IMG/VR virus record: IMGVR_UViG_3300012936_000031
Coordinates: 1 to 45,962 of that record
Direction: 5' to 3' (one strand)
DNA length: 45,962 bases
Source: a virus
Part shown: piece by piece, positions 35,701-42,478 of the stretch
How positions within the stretch are numbered: position 1 is the stretch's first letter
How the letters are laid out: every line of letters starts with the position of its first letter
The notes under the pieces: generated by a model
The model's database searches: none
What the model was told of the DNA's origin: nothing
Seen by the model: the letters and a program-made list of their open reading frames with translations, nothing else
Program-made: the position numbers and the translations under genes

Positions 35701-37763
35701 GAAGCGGTTTTGTTACACCGGAAAATGTTCCAGCACCTGAAGAACAAGTACCTGGACAAGTATTAGATAGTGTAAGCATAAAAGTTTTCCAGAAAACAGA
35801 TAGTGGTGCTGCAACATTGTCTAACAAAGTTGCTTTAAGTGACGGAAGCACTGCTACTTACGACATAGGTCAAAACATAATCAACAAAGAAAATTTAATT
35901 GTGTATGTAGATAGTATTAAACAAGAGCTAGGCACAAATTATACAATTAATATTGCAGAAAATTCATTTACTTTTAACACCGCACCTGCAATTAATTCAT
36001 TGATAGAGATTATTTCAGTTGGATTAGGCGGATTAGCAATTCTTGATTACAAGCAATTTACAGCAGATGGTGAAACTTTACTGTATCTTACTCAGGCAAA
36101 CTACACTGAGGCATCTACAGTCTATGTTACTGTTGATGGAATACAAACTGATGCAGGGTTTGTTGAAAGCAGTGAGTTTGTTACAACGGCAGGAAAAGCA
36201 CTTGTGCAATTTGGTACTGTGCCTGCAAGAAACAGCACAATAAAAATTGTTGTATTAGGTGCAGCAACAGATGTTGATAGTACATTATCATCGGTTGTTA
36301 GAGTAAACAACCAGCAAATTATACACGATGGTAGTACAACAAGTTATGATCTTGATAAGTTTGTTGCGTTGACAAGAGAAAGTGCAACATCTTCAATGGT
36401 TGTTGAACTTAATGGAAAAAAATTAAAAGGTGTAGACACAGTGTATGCAGAATACGATGGCGGAACTAAAGATTTTACAATTGGTGTTGATCCATTTGAG
36501 GCGCCTGGTGCAGTTCTACCGCAAAACTTACGTGTGTTTGTAAATGGTTTAGAAAAAGATGTAATTTCTGATTGGATTTACAGTTCAACCTTACGTACTT
36601 TAACTTATACCGGTGATTTAGTAGTTGGAGATAAAATTAAAATTGAAAACAATTTACGTGCAGAATATTCAACAGTAGGAAATAATCTACAGATTGCAAG
36701 TTCAGTAACTTTAAATCCTGGAGATATAATTGATGTTACTTGGTTTGGAGAATATCCTTCGATGAAAATTGTGCAGGATGTTCATCAAGGTGGCAAAGTT
36801 AAGTATAGACTTCCTTTCAAACCAATAAACATAAGTTACATTTGGGTATATCGTAACGGAGATAAACTAGAAACAGATAGTGATTATTATATTGATTTAG
36901 AAAGACAAAGCATATATCTAAATGATGTTGGGACTACAAGTGATATTATTGAAGTAGTATCATTTGGTAGCGAAATTTATAGATTACCTAGTGCTTGGGA
37001 AATACATAAAGATATGCTAAACGTTACTAGATATAATAGATATTGTTTAGATGACGAAGTTACCCTTGCAGCAGACTTAAAATATTATGATCAAACAATT
37101 ACTGTATCAGATGCAAGTAATATTTCGCATCCAATTCCTAGCAAAAATATTCCGGGTGTAGTAAGTATAAACAATGAAAAAATTGAATTTATGGTTGTAG
37201 AAGGCAATACGTTAAAACAGTTGCGCAGAGGAGCATATGGTACAGGTATAGCAGATACTCATCTAGAAGGATCACTTGTAAGTGATCTTGGTAAAGATAA
37301 CACGATTGGTTATACTGATGACCAAATACGACAAGATTTTGTAAGTGACGGAAGCAGTCAATTAATTGGTCCTTTAGAATTTGTTCCGCAAATTGCTAGT
37401 GATCCTAATTGGTTTGCAGGAACTATTCCACAAGAATACGGTAGATGTGATAGTATTGAAGTATTTGCTGGTGGAAAACGCTTAAGAAAAACAAGTTTAA
37501 CTATTTTTGACGAAGCATTAGGCTCTTACAGTCCTATTGCTGATAAAACAGTTGAAGCAGAATTTGCTGTGGATGGTACAAGTGCATATATTAGATTAAC
37601 AAGTCCTGTGAGTGCAGGAACAAGGATTAGTATTATAAGGAAGGTAGGAAATACTTGGTACGACAGAGGCACTACAACCGCTACTACAGGCGCTACATTG
37701 CTTGAAAATAGCACACCAATTAGTAGATTCATTGCAGACAAGAGTACCAGACTACCTGAATAA
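23757..37763 (+). CDS. Giant virion structural protein (4668 residues), FG-GAP-like and carbohydrate-binding-like modules
   Basis: One uninterrupted 14-kb frame starting MAKKKFPDSQVPIRKSSDFL, coupled to gp6 by TAATG. Its position after gp6 is that of T4 gene 7 (about 1030 residues), but I see no clear gp7 similarity. The conserved start contains NAPIDWDKFVNYREYFWVPE. Modules visible: short aromatic motifs of the CBM5/12 style (pattern GDIV.Y....Y.A...DW) near residues 222-263, 1463-1500, 1719-1758, 2201-2246, 2432-2472 and 2548-2580; six FG-GAP-like blades near 2168, 2288, 2510, 2643, 2705 and 2782 (for example FGTVVKTNYTGDTLVVGAPD); Gly-Tyr/Pro repeat segments at 3231-3281 and 3585-3653; and repeated beta domains from about 3990 to 4400. 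These suggest a large baseplate-peripheral or adhesin-like protein that contacts the cell surface. Related giant proteins occur in marine T4-like phages with unknown structure. Confidence 0.7.
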   Translation: MAKKKFPDSQVPIRKSSDFLPDVFKTAANKKFLGGVFDPLVQPGVLQKTTGYIGRRYGKTFRPADTYLDTDQTLRSRYQLEPGVTVEVDQEKKNFYDYLDLKNVLNYFGNYTDRDDQTNSQKHYSWNAPIDWDKFVNYREYFWVPEGPDSVPVQGQNITVTSTYKVTPGIGSSWIFTPDGATNNPTIVLYRGQTYRFEVNSPLEGFVIRQNYDTGSLIYNPLRFYQAGEYAIFDNKLWRAKVDVEASDGSTITVDSQDWELIDSTGSTDSLVFNEGVTNNGAKRGIIEWTVPLNAPELIYYQSDTDPNRLGQFVISDIEDATFIDVEKEISGKKDYTSANGVKFTNGLVVEFRGLVEPAQYATGNWLVEGVGTEIHLTQFTDLVPPQITNDNPDVIFDNEGFDTKPFDDATQYAGTKDYLVINRNSKDSNPWSRYNRWFHRSVLEYAASVRNTDFEATESARAKRPIIEFNANIQLFNHGGVAKQTVDYIDDYTTDIFSNIEGSTGYSVDGEFLFEGARVLVTNDTDILANNKIYTVRFIDHNGNTQINLREADDATPIENECVLIRRGTQNAGKMYHYDGQRWNKSQEKLKVNQYPLFDLYDASGTSFSNQTSYPVSTFTGSKILSYAEGNGRIDNETGLNIKYLNIDNVGDIVFDWNLDKDSFSYAQQQETITIPESIGYFKINDKMQNGWIDTDPEYLQPIIDSVTVIEDTNIIDFSNTIDWTKQTSNSQIIFYKNGEPIVETPANNYGIFTFAQTFVKNDVVSIKIVDDVSPNLGYYEFPVGVEKNPLNSKLKEFTLGQSIDHIKSCLEFNTNFSGTLPGLNNLRDISDYQKHGKRFLKHSGIAAGAIALLSDKNWNVIKSIQYAKSSYTTFKENFIKKAGEIDFEEVNADFVDAIIQDLSKTKSIESPFADSDMIGAGAYTSIDYTVEDTGITTFALSESFSTTVLSRRAVYVYINNNQLLLGTDYTIDATFGFVRISKTLFENDQIQIREYASTSFSHIPPTPTALGLYKKYTPKKYLDESLQEPRNVIQGHDGSITVAYDDYRDDILLELEYRIYNNIKNNYDENVFNIDAYVGGYYGNAQFKKQLVDDIVSQEFLKWIANTNLNYTLNSFFEDGNPYTYTYSEMTDRPGNENLPGWWRGVYKYFYDTDRPHTHPWEMQGFTEKPSWWDEEYGEAPYTNGNLILWDDIRDGIIRQGDRAGTYPRYARTSIRNHLPVDADGNLLDPLTSGLAGNFTLFNNKGGFKLGDYGPVENAWRTSAEYPFAMTIAMCLLKPFEFIISNFDRYKTTTNILGQIIDKDTGTFITPSELILPIAGFTQTSGLANYIASYIKGKGQNVADIQAELNGINVRLSSRLSGFVDKEQQRYLLDSKNPSSTSSSIFIPTENYDILFDISAPTSSLTYSGIIFEKTASGWTLAGYDNIKPYFEYWESVPNQKDPTIIIGGVSVGFTVFDFGLKYTNGQIVEYRGSYYRVKESFTAGDEFDESKFTKLPDLPVEGAITAQRRRNFNKTQIKRLSYGTQYNTIQEVADFILGHQEYLKDQGFLFDNYDGTTQSVQDWTTSLKEFMFWTQHNWAVGSLLTVSPGAQKLTITTPVGVAANLLDTFYDYNILGSNGSPLDYRNIDVLRDFQTFTITTTDTTEGMYYLKVNTILKEHVVVFDDRTVFNDVLFDKTSGYRQERIKTNGYRTTDWDGDYTSPGFLFDNVNIASWQQNRDYKLGDIVKYRADNFTSLLNHTSGEQFDDNKWSLLDSTPEKRLVPNFDYRINSIEDYFDVDTDGLSKTERELARHTVGYQTRQYLEQLAEDPVTQFKIYQGMIREKGTSNPITKIFNKRNNAGSAGVNLDEEWAFKVGTMGGADQSRYIELGLNIDNFKLNPQPVIITDEKGEFLDKYYRVNQSNFDYTPVPYTNNVTPLSANAKPLKTAGYVKLGQTDYTVRSREDIPTIDVASVKRGEHVWITFDKQSWSVIRIEEAYHLPIAQVDTDQFTVEVIFDKRHGFNVDDYIGIRGIEGIDGFYKIDSVTPTTITFTTTEKQPKAERQLSTSVYPIYFEESRFANYNLLTDEDIALLPSKGKLFIDSNDSSKWEVVEKNSVYDNKKITNYGLTDPRKVGEKVVYSDILKQTFASASQTPRVMIYLETTQGLSVKQILQPPDTHIDNVLGSFGLELALSPDSKWLAVGSPFANGLNSNYRGEYSPFVSYGAGNIVLYAGKLYEAINPTVGDGSSISVYNSDWRVTRTVEVVDTGVNDGYTQQGVVHLYKYAGDQWVFDRAIISPRQFEYEHYGKSISLSLDNNGVYHMVVSAPGSLHRKGRVYIYSYDATNDKWQLDTNEKYFGEYNPGEIFFEGVASPTVDIDGNARPELQISEIGDSTPLMGKIEVGARITGEGVPDGTIIVAQDSGTPGGEGVYLINKSFSTASVRMNANYYYPTGSIVFYNGSYWEAQADNYGDGSTISIDSNDWLKLDPIASQGMLPQSVALEDDGSSLYTGLLNENQVAELVMNGHEFGTVVKTNYTGDTLVVGAPDADGTFFPNYKGIWRPDYEYMEGDIVKFNNSYHRLTNIGPNQVPADSTIRSYNEEPVGYPWVDQGDSTEKLTGKIFIYKKNTVGTYELTQTITADNLSEISDIEEEVDINIGDKFGYDISIDYSANQIVVTSPQADINFQNQGAAFVFRYESDSSVNRYRLKQKLQSFDKFPNEFFGQSICMSANQEIIAVGANNSPYNLPAMFDNSQTAFDQGRTTFRNYEGFSGSVYVFERKADRYLLTEKLDAELSLNESFGNSISCDKDIIVVGSPDYIEPLPHGVQLAYEGEKIGTVRHFKKPAGVKPLTVLSTQADNVDIEQIKRVAIFEKNDDVKLTDLEYFDPAKLKILNAAERELSFKVPYDPAVYSVGTEDVTVDNNIAWNSGKNVGKLWWNIGNAKWIDYEQGDMSYRVGNWGTQAVGSTIDIYEWVSSPLLPSEWSVLADTTEGLLNNISGQPLYPNDDVYSVKVLLDPITGLETSTTYFYWVRNKTIVPNGVVGRNISASAVANLINNPVSAGNTLITFVDSNKFVFYNYRNQINVDDTILNIEYYNNKDNKNAVHNEYMLITEGVADSLPNAKLEHKWIDSLIGYDLQGNRIPDTSLPVKQRYGISFRPRQSMFIDKRGIAQITIEKINTVLKKEAFADTINYTTLNSKDELPSEILKLYDTKVDFYEDLENVGTTRVKKAVLSVNLVDNAVNSINILDPGYGYKVAPDIEFEGDGVGAVATTTIDNQGRINSVNIINGGAKYRNIIAKIREFSVLVENDSTANNFWSIYAWDDQRQVFFRSRSQSYDTTRYWSKVDWWQEGYGSTSRIVREILSVYQEPTVSLQIGDLLKIKEYGAGGWAVFEKVTDNVTTVLLGNYKLIGRQNGTIEFSDRLWNTKTSGIGFDIVDAFDAGLYDKEVALELRNILNAVKNEIFIADYAVEWNSLFFAAIRYVFKEQTYVDWAFKTSFLNATHNIGTFKTTPTYKGDNLESYLQYINEVKPYRTTVREFISKYDNTDNAGLQTTDFDLPPVYDPEVGALVNVDENNELIDTFPYKNWKDNKGYSITSIIVSDPGKDYTTVPTIVIEGNGTGAKAKAYISNGKVSGVSIVEEGKGYTGIPKVSIVGGNGSSAYTAKAVAVLGNGAVRTINITQKFDRITKEGTYQNFNYEQTFTASGSSSVFELLYPCSIDKSKITILKDDQLVLEDEYIVELYNQLVDGYSVLKAKITFKLNPVAGSVIKVTYEKNDNILDAVSRITKFYNPGTGMKGTDKNQLMTGIDFGGVLVQGTTFDVTGGWDALPWFTDSWDSVEAAADFYVVCDGSTNTVTLPYVPEEGQEINVYLKRAGEEVLPDILNLQLEEGVKEPPTVRIDDPNYDDNWDSSVRANPNAQMPTFYGDGSTKVIEIGDYVSTNDGDILIFRPSSSDGSVTINDPNIVDTNITGGTLSNMAGAYTTATGKLAEEIQIDGSGFVTPENVPAPEEQVPGQVLDSVSIKVFQKTDSGAATLSNKVALSDGSTATYDIGQNIINKENLIVYVDSIKQELGTNYTINIAENSFTFNTAPAINSLIEIISVGLGGLAILDYKQFTADGETLLYLTQANYTEASTVYVTVDGIQTDAGFVESSEFVTTAGKALVQFGTVPARNSTIKIVVLGAATDVDSTLSSVVRVNNQQIIHDGSTTSYDLDKFVALTRESATSSMVVELNGKKLKGVDTVYAEYDGGTKDFTIGVDPFEAPGAVLPQNLRVFVNGLEKDVISDWIYSSTLRTLTYTGDLVVGDKIKIENNLRAEYSTVGNNLQIASSVTLNPGDIIDVTWFGEYPSMKIVQDVHQGGKVKYRLPFKPINISYIWVYRNGDKLETDSDYYIDLERQSIYLNDVGTTSDIIEVVSFGSEIYRLPSAWEIHKDMLNVTRYNRYCLDDEVTLAADLKYYDQTITVSDASNISHPIPSKNIPGVVSINNEKIEFMVVEGNTLKQLRRGAYGTGIADTHLEGSLVSDLGKDNTIGYTDDQIRQDFVSDGSSQLIGPLEFVPQIASDPNWFAGTIPQEYGRCDSIEVFAGGKRLRKTSLTIFDEALGSYSPIADKTVEAEFAVDGTSAYIRLTSPVSAGTRISIIRKVGNTWYDRGTTTATTGATLLENSTPISRFIADKSTRLPE

Positions 37764-37766
37764 ATA
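37759..37766 (+). promoter_or_regulatory. T4-type late promoter variant AATAAATA overlapping the giant gene's stop
   Basis: The last codons of the giant gene, GAA TAA, followed by ATA, form AATAAATA. Transcription would start about 37772-37774, just past the ATG at 37771. That argues that the next gene starts at the ATG at 37792. It would give the fibre region its own late promoter, independent of the 24-kb transcript upstream. Confidence 0.5.
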
Positions 37767-37791
37767 CACTATGAAACACGAAGAGACTGAT

Positions 37792-38433
37792 ATGCCACAA
37801 AACAATGAACACAAAACAGAATCTAAAAAACCTAATGAAACAGGTGGGTTTCACTTCGAAGGTCATATAAAAATATATGATCCAAAAACACAAGAAGTGT
37901 TTGTAGATAAAAGAAACGCTATACATTATGAAAATATGAGTATTGCAATGGTAAATTCCCTGTCAAACCAAGGCAGAGGAACTATTTTCCAAATGGTTTT
38001 TGGAAGTGGCGGTACTACAGTTGATCCAACAGGACTCATTACATACTTAACACCAAATACTGTAGGTACAAATTCAAGTCTTTATAACCAGACATTTACT
38101 AAAATTGTTGATCAAAATAGTACACAGAATAATGATCCTGCTAGAAACAAAATGGAAGTTAGGCATATCAGCGGAGCAACATATTCTGATATAATTGTAA
38201 GTTGTTTATTAGATTACGGAGAACCCGATCAGCAAGAAGCATTTGATAATTCTGTTGATTTAGATGGTAATTTTGTATTTGATGAACTAGGACTAAAGTG
38301 GTATAATCCAGACGGAGATGGAAAGTTACTTACACACGTTGTATTCCATCCTGTGCAAAAGTCTTTGAATAGACTTTTACAAATAGATTATACAGTAAGA
38401 ATTCAATCGTTAACTGGCTTTACGGAGGTTTAA
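37792..38433 (+). CDS. Conserved virion structural protein of unknown role
   Basis: A 213-residue protein starting MPQNNEHKTESKKPNETGGF. I prefer the ATG at 37792 because GAAGAG lies about 7 bases upstream. The earlier ATGs at 37702 and 37771 are inside the giant gene or at the predicted mRNA start, and lack ribosome sites. After a polar 20-residue start the sequence reads FHFEGHIKIYDPKTQEVFVD, KRNAIHYENMSIAMVNSLSN, FQMVFGSGGTTVDPTG, and ends FDELGLKWYNPDGDG then LLTHVVFHPVQKSLNRLLQI. I recall similar proteins before the fibre genes of marine T4-like phages, with no assigned function. It sits where T4 has gp8 to gp10, so a wedge or fibre-connector role is conceivable. It has no recognisable catalytic motif. 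Confidence 0.5.
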   Translation: MPQNNEHKTESKKPNETGGFHFEGHIKIYDPKTQEVFVDKRNAIHYENMSIAMVNSLSNQGRGTIFQMVFGSGGTTVDPTGLITYLTPNTVGTNSSLYNQTFTKIVDQNSTQNNDPARNKMEVRHISGATYSDIIVSCLLDYGEPDQQEAFDNSVDLDGNFVFDELGLKWYNPDGDGKLLTHVVFHPVQKSLNRLLQIDYTVRIQSLTGFTEV

Positions 38434-38436
38434 TAG

Positions 38437-40587
38437 ATGCCTTATATTGTAAACTTTACAGATAGCGAAAACAAAACACCTATTACGGTGTATGATAATA
38501 CTTCAAGCCAAGACACTAGTTTGTCTTTTCCAGGACGTAATGTTACAGGTTACGGACAAATTATTGCAGAAAACTTTTTATCATTATTAGAAAATTTTGC
38601 AAGTACAAATCAACCTGTTAATCCTGTAGAAGGACAGTTGTGGTACGATACCAATAATGGTGTACTTCAATTATGGGATAATACAAATTGGAAAGCAGCA
38701 TCTAATATTCAAAAATCTCCAGTTGAACCTTCTGTAGAAGATTCAAAGGTTGGAGAATTATGGGTTGATACAACTAATCAACAGTTAAGAATTTATACAG
38801 GTACTAGATGGTTACTAGTTGGACCTAGTGAAAGTTCCTTAGATGGTTTACGTTACGGACCAGCAGTTGAAACAATTGCAGATAGTACAAACACAAATAG
38901 AACAGTTGTCATTACTTACATTGCTGATACACCTGTTACTATTCTATCAAAAGATTCTTTTACACCTAAAGTCAAAATTGCAGGTTTCGATCAGATTAAG
39001 TCTGGTATGAACATTAGTACGCCTAGTACTGATGCACAGGCTGCAGAATTTGCAAGTATATTCTTAGGCGGCAACTTACCAAAACTAATAGGAACAGCAA
39101 GTAATGCAGATGCACTTAATGTAGGCGGTGTAGAAGTAGAAGCAGGAAAATTTTTAAGATCAGATGTGTCAAACACAACTGATTTTGGTATTGCAATCAG
39201 AAACAACACAGGATTAACAATTGGTATTGATGGAAACTTTACAGTAAACACTTCATCAACTGCCGCAAAAATTTATAATAGCAGTAGTGGTTCTTCCATC
39301 GACTTGCAAACAAATAGAAATGGTGTTCCAACAACAGTAATTAGAGTTCTTAATGATAGAGTAGGGATAAACGTTGCTGCTCCAGATGCAGAATTAGATG
39401 TAGACGGTACAGTTAAAATTTCAGGACAAATTAATTTAACAAATGATAATGAAAGTATCAACCTTGCTACAGGTAGTATTGTAACCCAAGGCGGTATTGC
39501 TGTTAACAAAAACTTATTAGTGGGTGGTGCTTTACAAGTAAGTGGTAATACAACTTTACAAGATTTAAATCCAACTGTAACAGACACATATGATTTAGGT
39601 ACTACTACATTCCGTTGGAATAATATAAGATCTAAAAAAATTATTGCAGATGAAATTGAAGGAACTATTAATGGTAACATTACAGGTAATGCCAATACAG
39701 CAACTAACCTAAAAAATGTAACAAGTTTTCAATTACAAGGTGATGTGATTTCAGATGCTATTAGTTTTGATGGACAAGTTGGATCATATACTAAAGTGTT
39801 TAGCACTGAACTTACTGCAAATATTATTACAACAAAAAATAATCCTGCACCAAATAGAAGTGATAAAGATGACGAAGTTCTAATTTATAGACAAAATGCA
39901 TTAGTAGGAAGTGCAAGTTCGGGTCTATTGAAGACAGATAGAGATACTTTTGTAGGTGACTTAGGTGTACCGATAGGTGCAATTATGCCATTCTCAGGTA
40001 CAAGTGTTCCATATGGTTACTTGTTGTGTGATGGTGGTGAAGTTGAAAGAGCTAAATTTCCTGACTTGTATGATGTAGTAGGTACACGTTACAATGGATC
40101 TGATGCGCTGAATGGGTTTGATACTTTCAGAGTACCTGACTTACGTGGCAGATTTGCATTAGGTAAACAGGATATGGATAACAATATTCAAGTTCCTGGA
40201 ACAGAAGGACAAGTATTTGATAACGGTGGTGGAACTCCTGATACTCCTAGAGTTGAAGGTACTGCTCCACAAACTTTAGCAGCAACAGGCGGTTTAAGTA
40301 CTGCTACACTTGATAAAACTAACTTACCTGAACACGAACATACTTTAATAAGTGAAGGTAAAGAATATTTTGCAATTAGACCAGATGCAACTACTGACCA
40401 ATTTGGTCAAAATAAAGATGGTAGTGTTGTGTTTACATCTAAAATGCAATATCTACCTAAAACGTTTGGCGTGTATAAAGAAAGTGACTTTGATTTAGCA
40501 CAACCGATTGGTATTATGAATCCTTTCTTAACGTTAAACTATATTATTAGATCTGGACCACCAGCATTTACAACTGTAGGAACGTAA
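38437..40587 (+). CDS. Tail fibre protein with collar domain (fibre paralog 1)
   Basis: A 716-residue fibre. Residues 1-130 form the N-terminal module shared by all four fibre genes here: GYGQIIAENFLSLLENFAS, a PVEGQLWYDT motif, VGELWVDT and LLVGPS. This is presumably the part that docks to the virion. The middle has repetitive beta-structure (DPTVTDTYDLGTTTFRWNNI, NGNITGNANTATNLKN), typical of fibre shafts. Residues from about 513 form a Phage_Tail_Collar domain (GAIMPFSGTSVPYGYLLCDG, FRVPDLRGRFALGKQDM). The LPEHEHTL His motif near 628 is like the T4 gp12 iron-binding fibre knobs. It is the only paralog with a collar domain. GGAGG precedes the start. Confidence 0.75.
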   Translation: MPYIVNFTDSENKTPITVYDNTSSQDTSLSFPGRNVTGYGQIIAENFLSLLENFASTNQPVNPVEGQLWYDTNNGVLQLWDNTNWKAASNIQKSPVEPSVEDSKVGELWVDTTNQQLRIYTGTRWLLVGPSESSLDGLRYGPAVETIADSTNTNRTVVITYIADTPVTILSKDSFTPKVKIAGFDQIKSGMNISTPSTDAQAAEFASIFLGGNLPKLIGTASNADALNVGGVEVEAGKFLRSDVSNTTDFGIAIRNNTGLTIGIDGNFTVNTSSTAAKIYNSSSGSSIDLQTNRNGVPTTVIRVLNDRVGINVAAPDAELDVDGTVKISGQINLTNDNESINLATGSIVTQGGIAVNKNLLVGGALQVSGNTTLQDLNPTVTDTYDLGTTTFRWNNIRSKKIIADEIEGTINGNITGNANTATNLKNVTSFQLQGDVISDAISFDGQVGSYTKVFSTELTANIITTKNNPAPNRSDKDDEVLIYRQNALVGSASSGLLKTDRDTFVGDLGVPIGAIMPFSGTSVPYGYLLCDGGEVERAKFPDLYDVVGTRYNGSDALNGFDTFRVPDLRGRFALGKQDMDNNIQVPGTEGQVFDNGGGTPDTPRVEGTAPQTLAATGGLSTATLDKTNLPEHEHTLISEGKEYFAIRPDATTDQFGQNKDGSVVFTSKMQYLPKTFGVYKESDFDLAQPIGIMNPFLTLNYIIRSGPPAFTTVGT

Positions 40588-40588
40588 T

Positions 40589-42460
40589 ATGGCATATCAA
40601 ATTAACAAAACAGATGGATCAATTGTAGCAACAGTTGCAGATGGACAAATAGATAATATATCAACTGATATAACGTTGATTGGAAAAAATTATTCAGGAT
40701 TTGGCGAATCATTAAATGAAAATTTTGTTAAATTATTAGAAAATTTTGCAAGTACAACACAACCTACTCAACCTTTAAAAGGACAGATTTGGTTTGATTC
40801 TACAGAGAACAAGTTAAAAGTTTATAGTGGCACAGCATTTGTTCCTGTAAGTTCTGCTACAATTTCTAGTACACAACCAAGCACACTTGGTGTTGGTGAC
40901 TTGTGGTTTAACGATGTTGACAAGCAATTATATTTCTTTGACGGTACTGACACAATTTTATTAGGTCCAGACTATTCAGATTCACAAGGATTATCAGGAT
41001 TAAAAGTAACTAGCATTTTAGATACGCTTAACCAAACACGTGTTATTACAAGTCTTTATACAGGCGGACAACTGTTAGGTATATTTTCTAAAGATGAATT
41101 CACACCAAAAAATACAATAGGTGATTTTACTGGTTCGATTAAACCAGGATTTAATGCAAGTACACTTAATAATATTAAATTTGATGTAACTGCTACAAAC
41201 AGTGAAAAATTAAACAATGTAGACGCTAGTCTTTATGTAAGATCAGATACAGCAAACAGTTTACAAAACGCATTACAAATTGAAAGTGATTTAGGTTTAC
41301 AATTTGGTGCAGGTGGACAGGGTGTTCTTTCTGTTAGTAATGGTGCTGTTAGAATATCTAACCAAGCAACAGGAAAAGAAATTATTGTTGATGTTAGATT
41401 TGATGCCACAACACAAGAAGAAGCAATTAAGATTGAGCCAACTACAAGAACAATCAAACTTTTTGAAAACAAACCAACTAGTAAAGTTGAAATTGATGGT
41501 AGTACAGAGATTGGCGGCGACTTAACTATACGTGGTAGACTTACTATTGAAGATGGAGAAGTTACAACTATCAGACAAACCGAATTGGAAATTGAAGATA
41601 TCAATATTACTCTTGCACAAACAGGAGACAGTTCGGCAAATACAGATACTATAGCAGACGGTGGTGGAATAATTCTTAAAGGAACAAACGATCACGTTTT
41701 CCTTTGGAGTAATTTAGGATTAGCAGGCACTGCTGAATATCCTGAACTAGCAGCTCAAGCGTGGACAAGTAGTGAACACATAAATTTAGCAGCAGGAAAA
41801 GAATTTAAAATTAATGGTGTAACAGTTTTAAGTGGATCTAGTTTAGGAGCCGGTATTACAAGTATTCCAGGTGTTACTGCTTTTGGTACACAAAATGTTG
41901 TTAATGTAGGCCCTGGCACACCTCCAAGTACACAATTAAGAATCGAAAACAACAGAGTATCAACTGTAACAGGAGGCTTAGATTTAGAACTGGCCCCTGA
42001 CACATCAGGAAACATTGCAGCAATTGGCGCACCTAAAATTACAGGATTATCTGATCCTACTGATGCACAAGATGCTGCAACAAAAGAATATGTTGACAAT
42101 ACAGTAGAAACAAGAACAATTGCATTTAGTATGGATTTATCAGATGGTAAACCTAATAGTTATATTGCAACAAACATTCTTGCTAACTTAGCGCCTCCAA
42201 GTGAAAATAGAGACGGTACATTGGCAAGAATACTTTGTACACTTATTAATAACTCAACAACTAGTTTAGAAATCAATCCGTTGATTTCACAATCAACTGC
42301 AACATTTAATACACCGTCAGGAACAGCAGATGCTGTAACAAACGTTGCTATTTCAACAGCAACAGTAGCAGCACCAAGCATTACAACAACTAGAATTATT
42401 AAGGTATTCCAGTTGTTGGCAGGTACTTGGACACACGTGTCTGATACGGTATTACCATAA
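40589..42460 (+). CDS. Tail fibre protein (fibre paralog 2)
   Basis: A 623-residue fibre starting MAYQINKTDGSIVATVADG. The shared N-terminal module is present: GFGESLNENFVKLLENFAS, GQIWFDSTENKLKVY, VGDLWFNDVDKQLYFFDG and ILLGPD, followed by a conserved LGIFSKDEFTPK segment. The shaft contains short heptad-like and beta-rich repeats (IDGSTEIGGDLTIRGRLTIE, TELEIEDINITLAQTGD). GIGAPKITGLSDP-like text and DAATKEYVDNTVETR then mark the entry to a distinct C-terminal tip of about 110 residues with no family match that I recognise. It begins right after paralog 1 (AGGA ribosome site), so the two are cotranslated. The unique tip is probably the receptor-contacting part. Confidence 0.65.
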   Translation: MAYQINKTDGSIVATVADGQIDNISTDITLIGKNYSGFGESLNENFVKLLENFASTTQPTQPLKGQIWFDSTENKLKVYSGTAFVPVSSATISSTQPSTLGVGDLWFNDVDKQLYFFDGTDTILLGPDYSDSQGLSGLKVTSILDTLNQTRVITSLYTGGQLLGIFSKDEFTPKNTIGDFTGSIKPGFNASTLNNIKFDVTATNSEKLNNVDASLYVRSDTANSLQNALQIESDLGLQFGAGGQGVLSVSNGAVRISNQATGKEIIVDVRFDATTQEEAIKIEPTTRTIKLFENKPTSKVEIDGSTEIGGDLTIRGRLTIEDGEVTTIRQTELEIEDINITLAQTGDSSANTDTIADGGGIILKGTNDHVFLWSNLGLAGTAEYPELAAQAWTSSEHINLAAGKEFKINGVTVLSGSSLGAGITSIPGVTAFGTQNVVNVGPGTPPSTQLRIENNRVSTVTGGLDLELAPDTSGNIAAIGAPKITGLSDPTDAQDAATKEYVDNTVETRTIAFSMDLSDGKPNSYIATNILANLAPPSENRDGTLARILCTLINNSTTSLEINPLISQSTATFNTPSGTADAVTNVAISTATVAAPSITTTRIIKVFQLLAGTWTHVSDTVLP

Positions 42461-42478
42461 GGAGAGTAGGAGCGATAG

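Noticed and set aside
37702-37791. Upstream ATGs (37702 and 37771) as the start of the conserved structural gene after the giant gene.
   Set aside because: The first lies 62 bases inside the giant gene without a ribosome site. The second lies at the predicted late transcript start. The ATG at 37792 has a GAAGAG site at good spacing.
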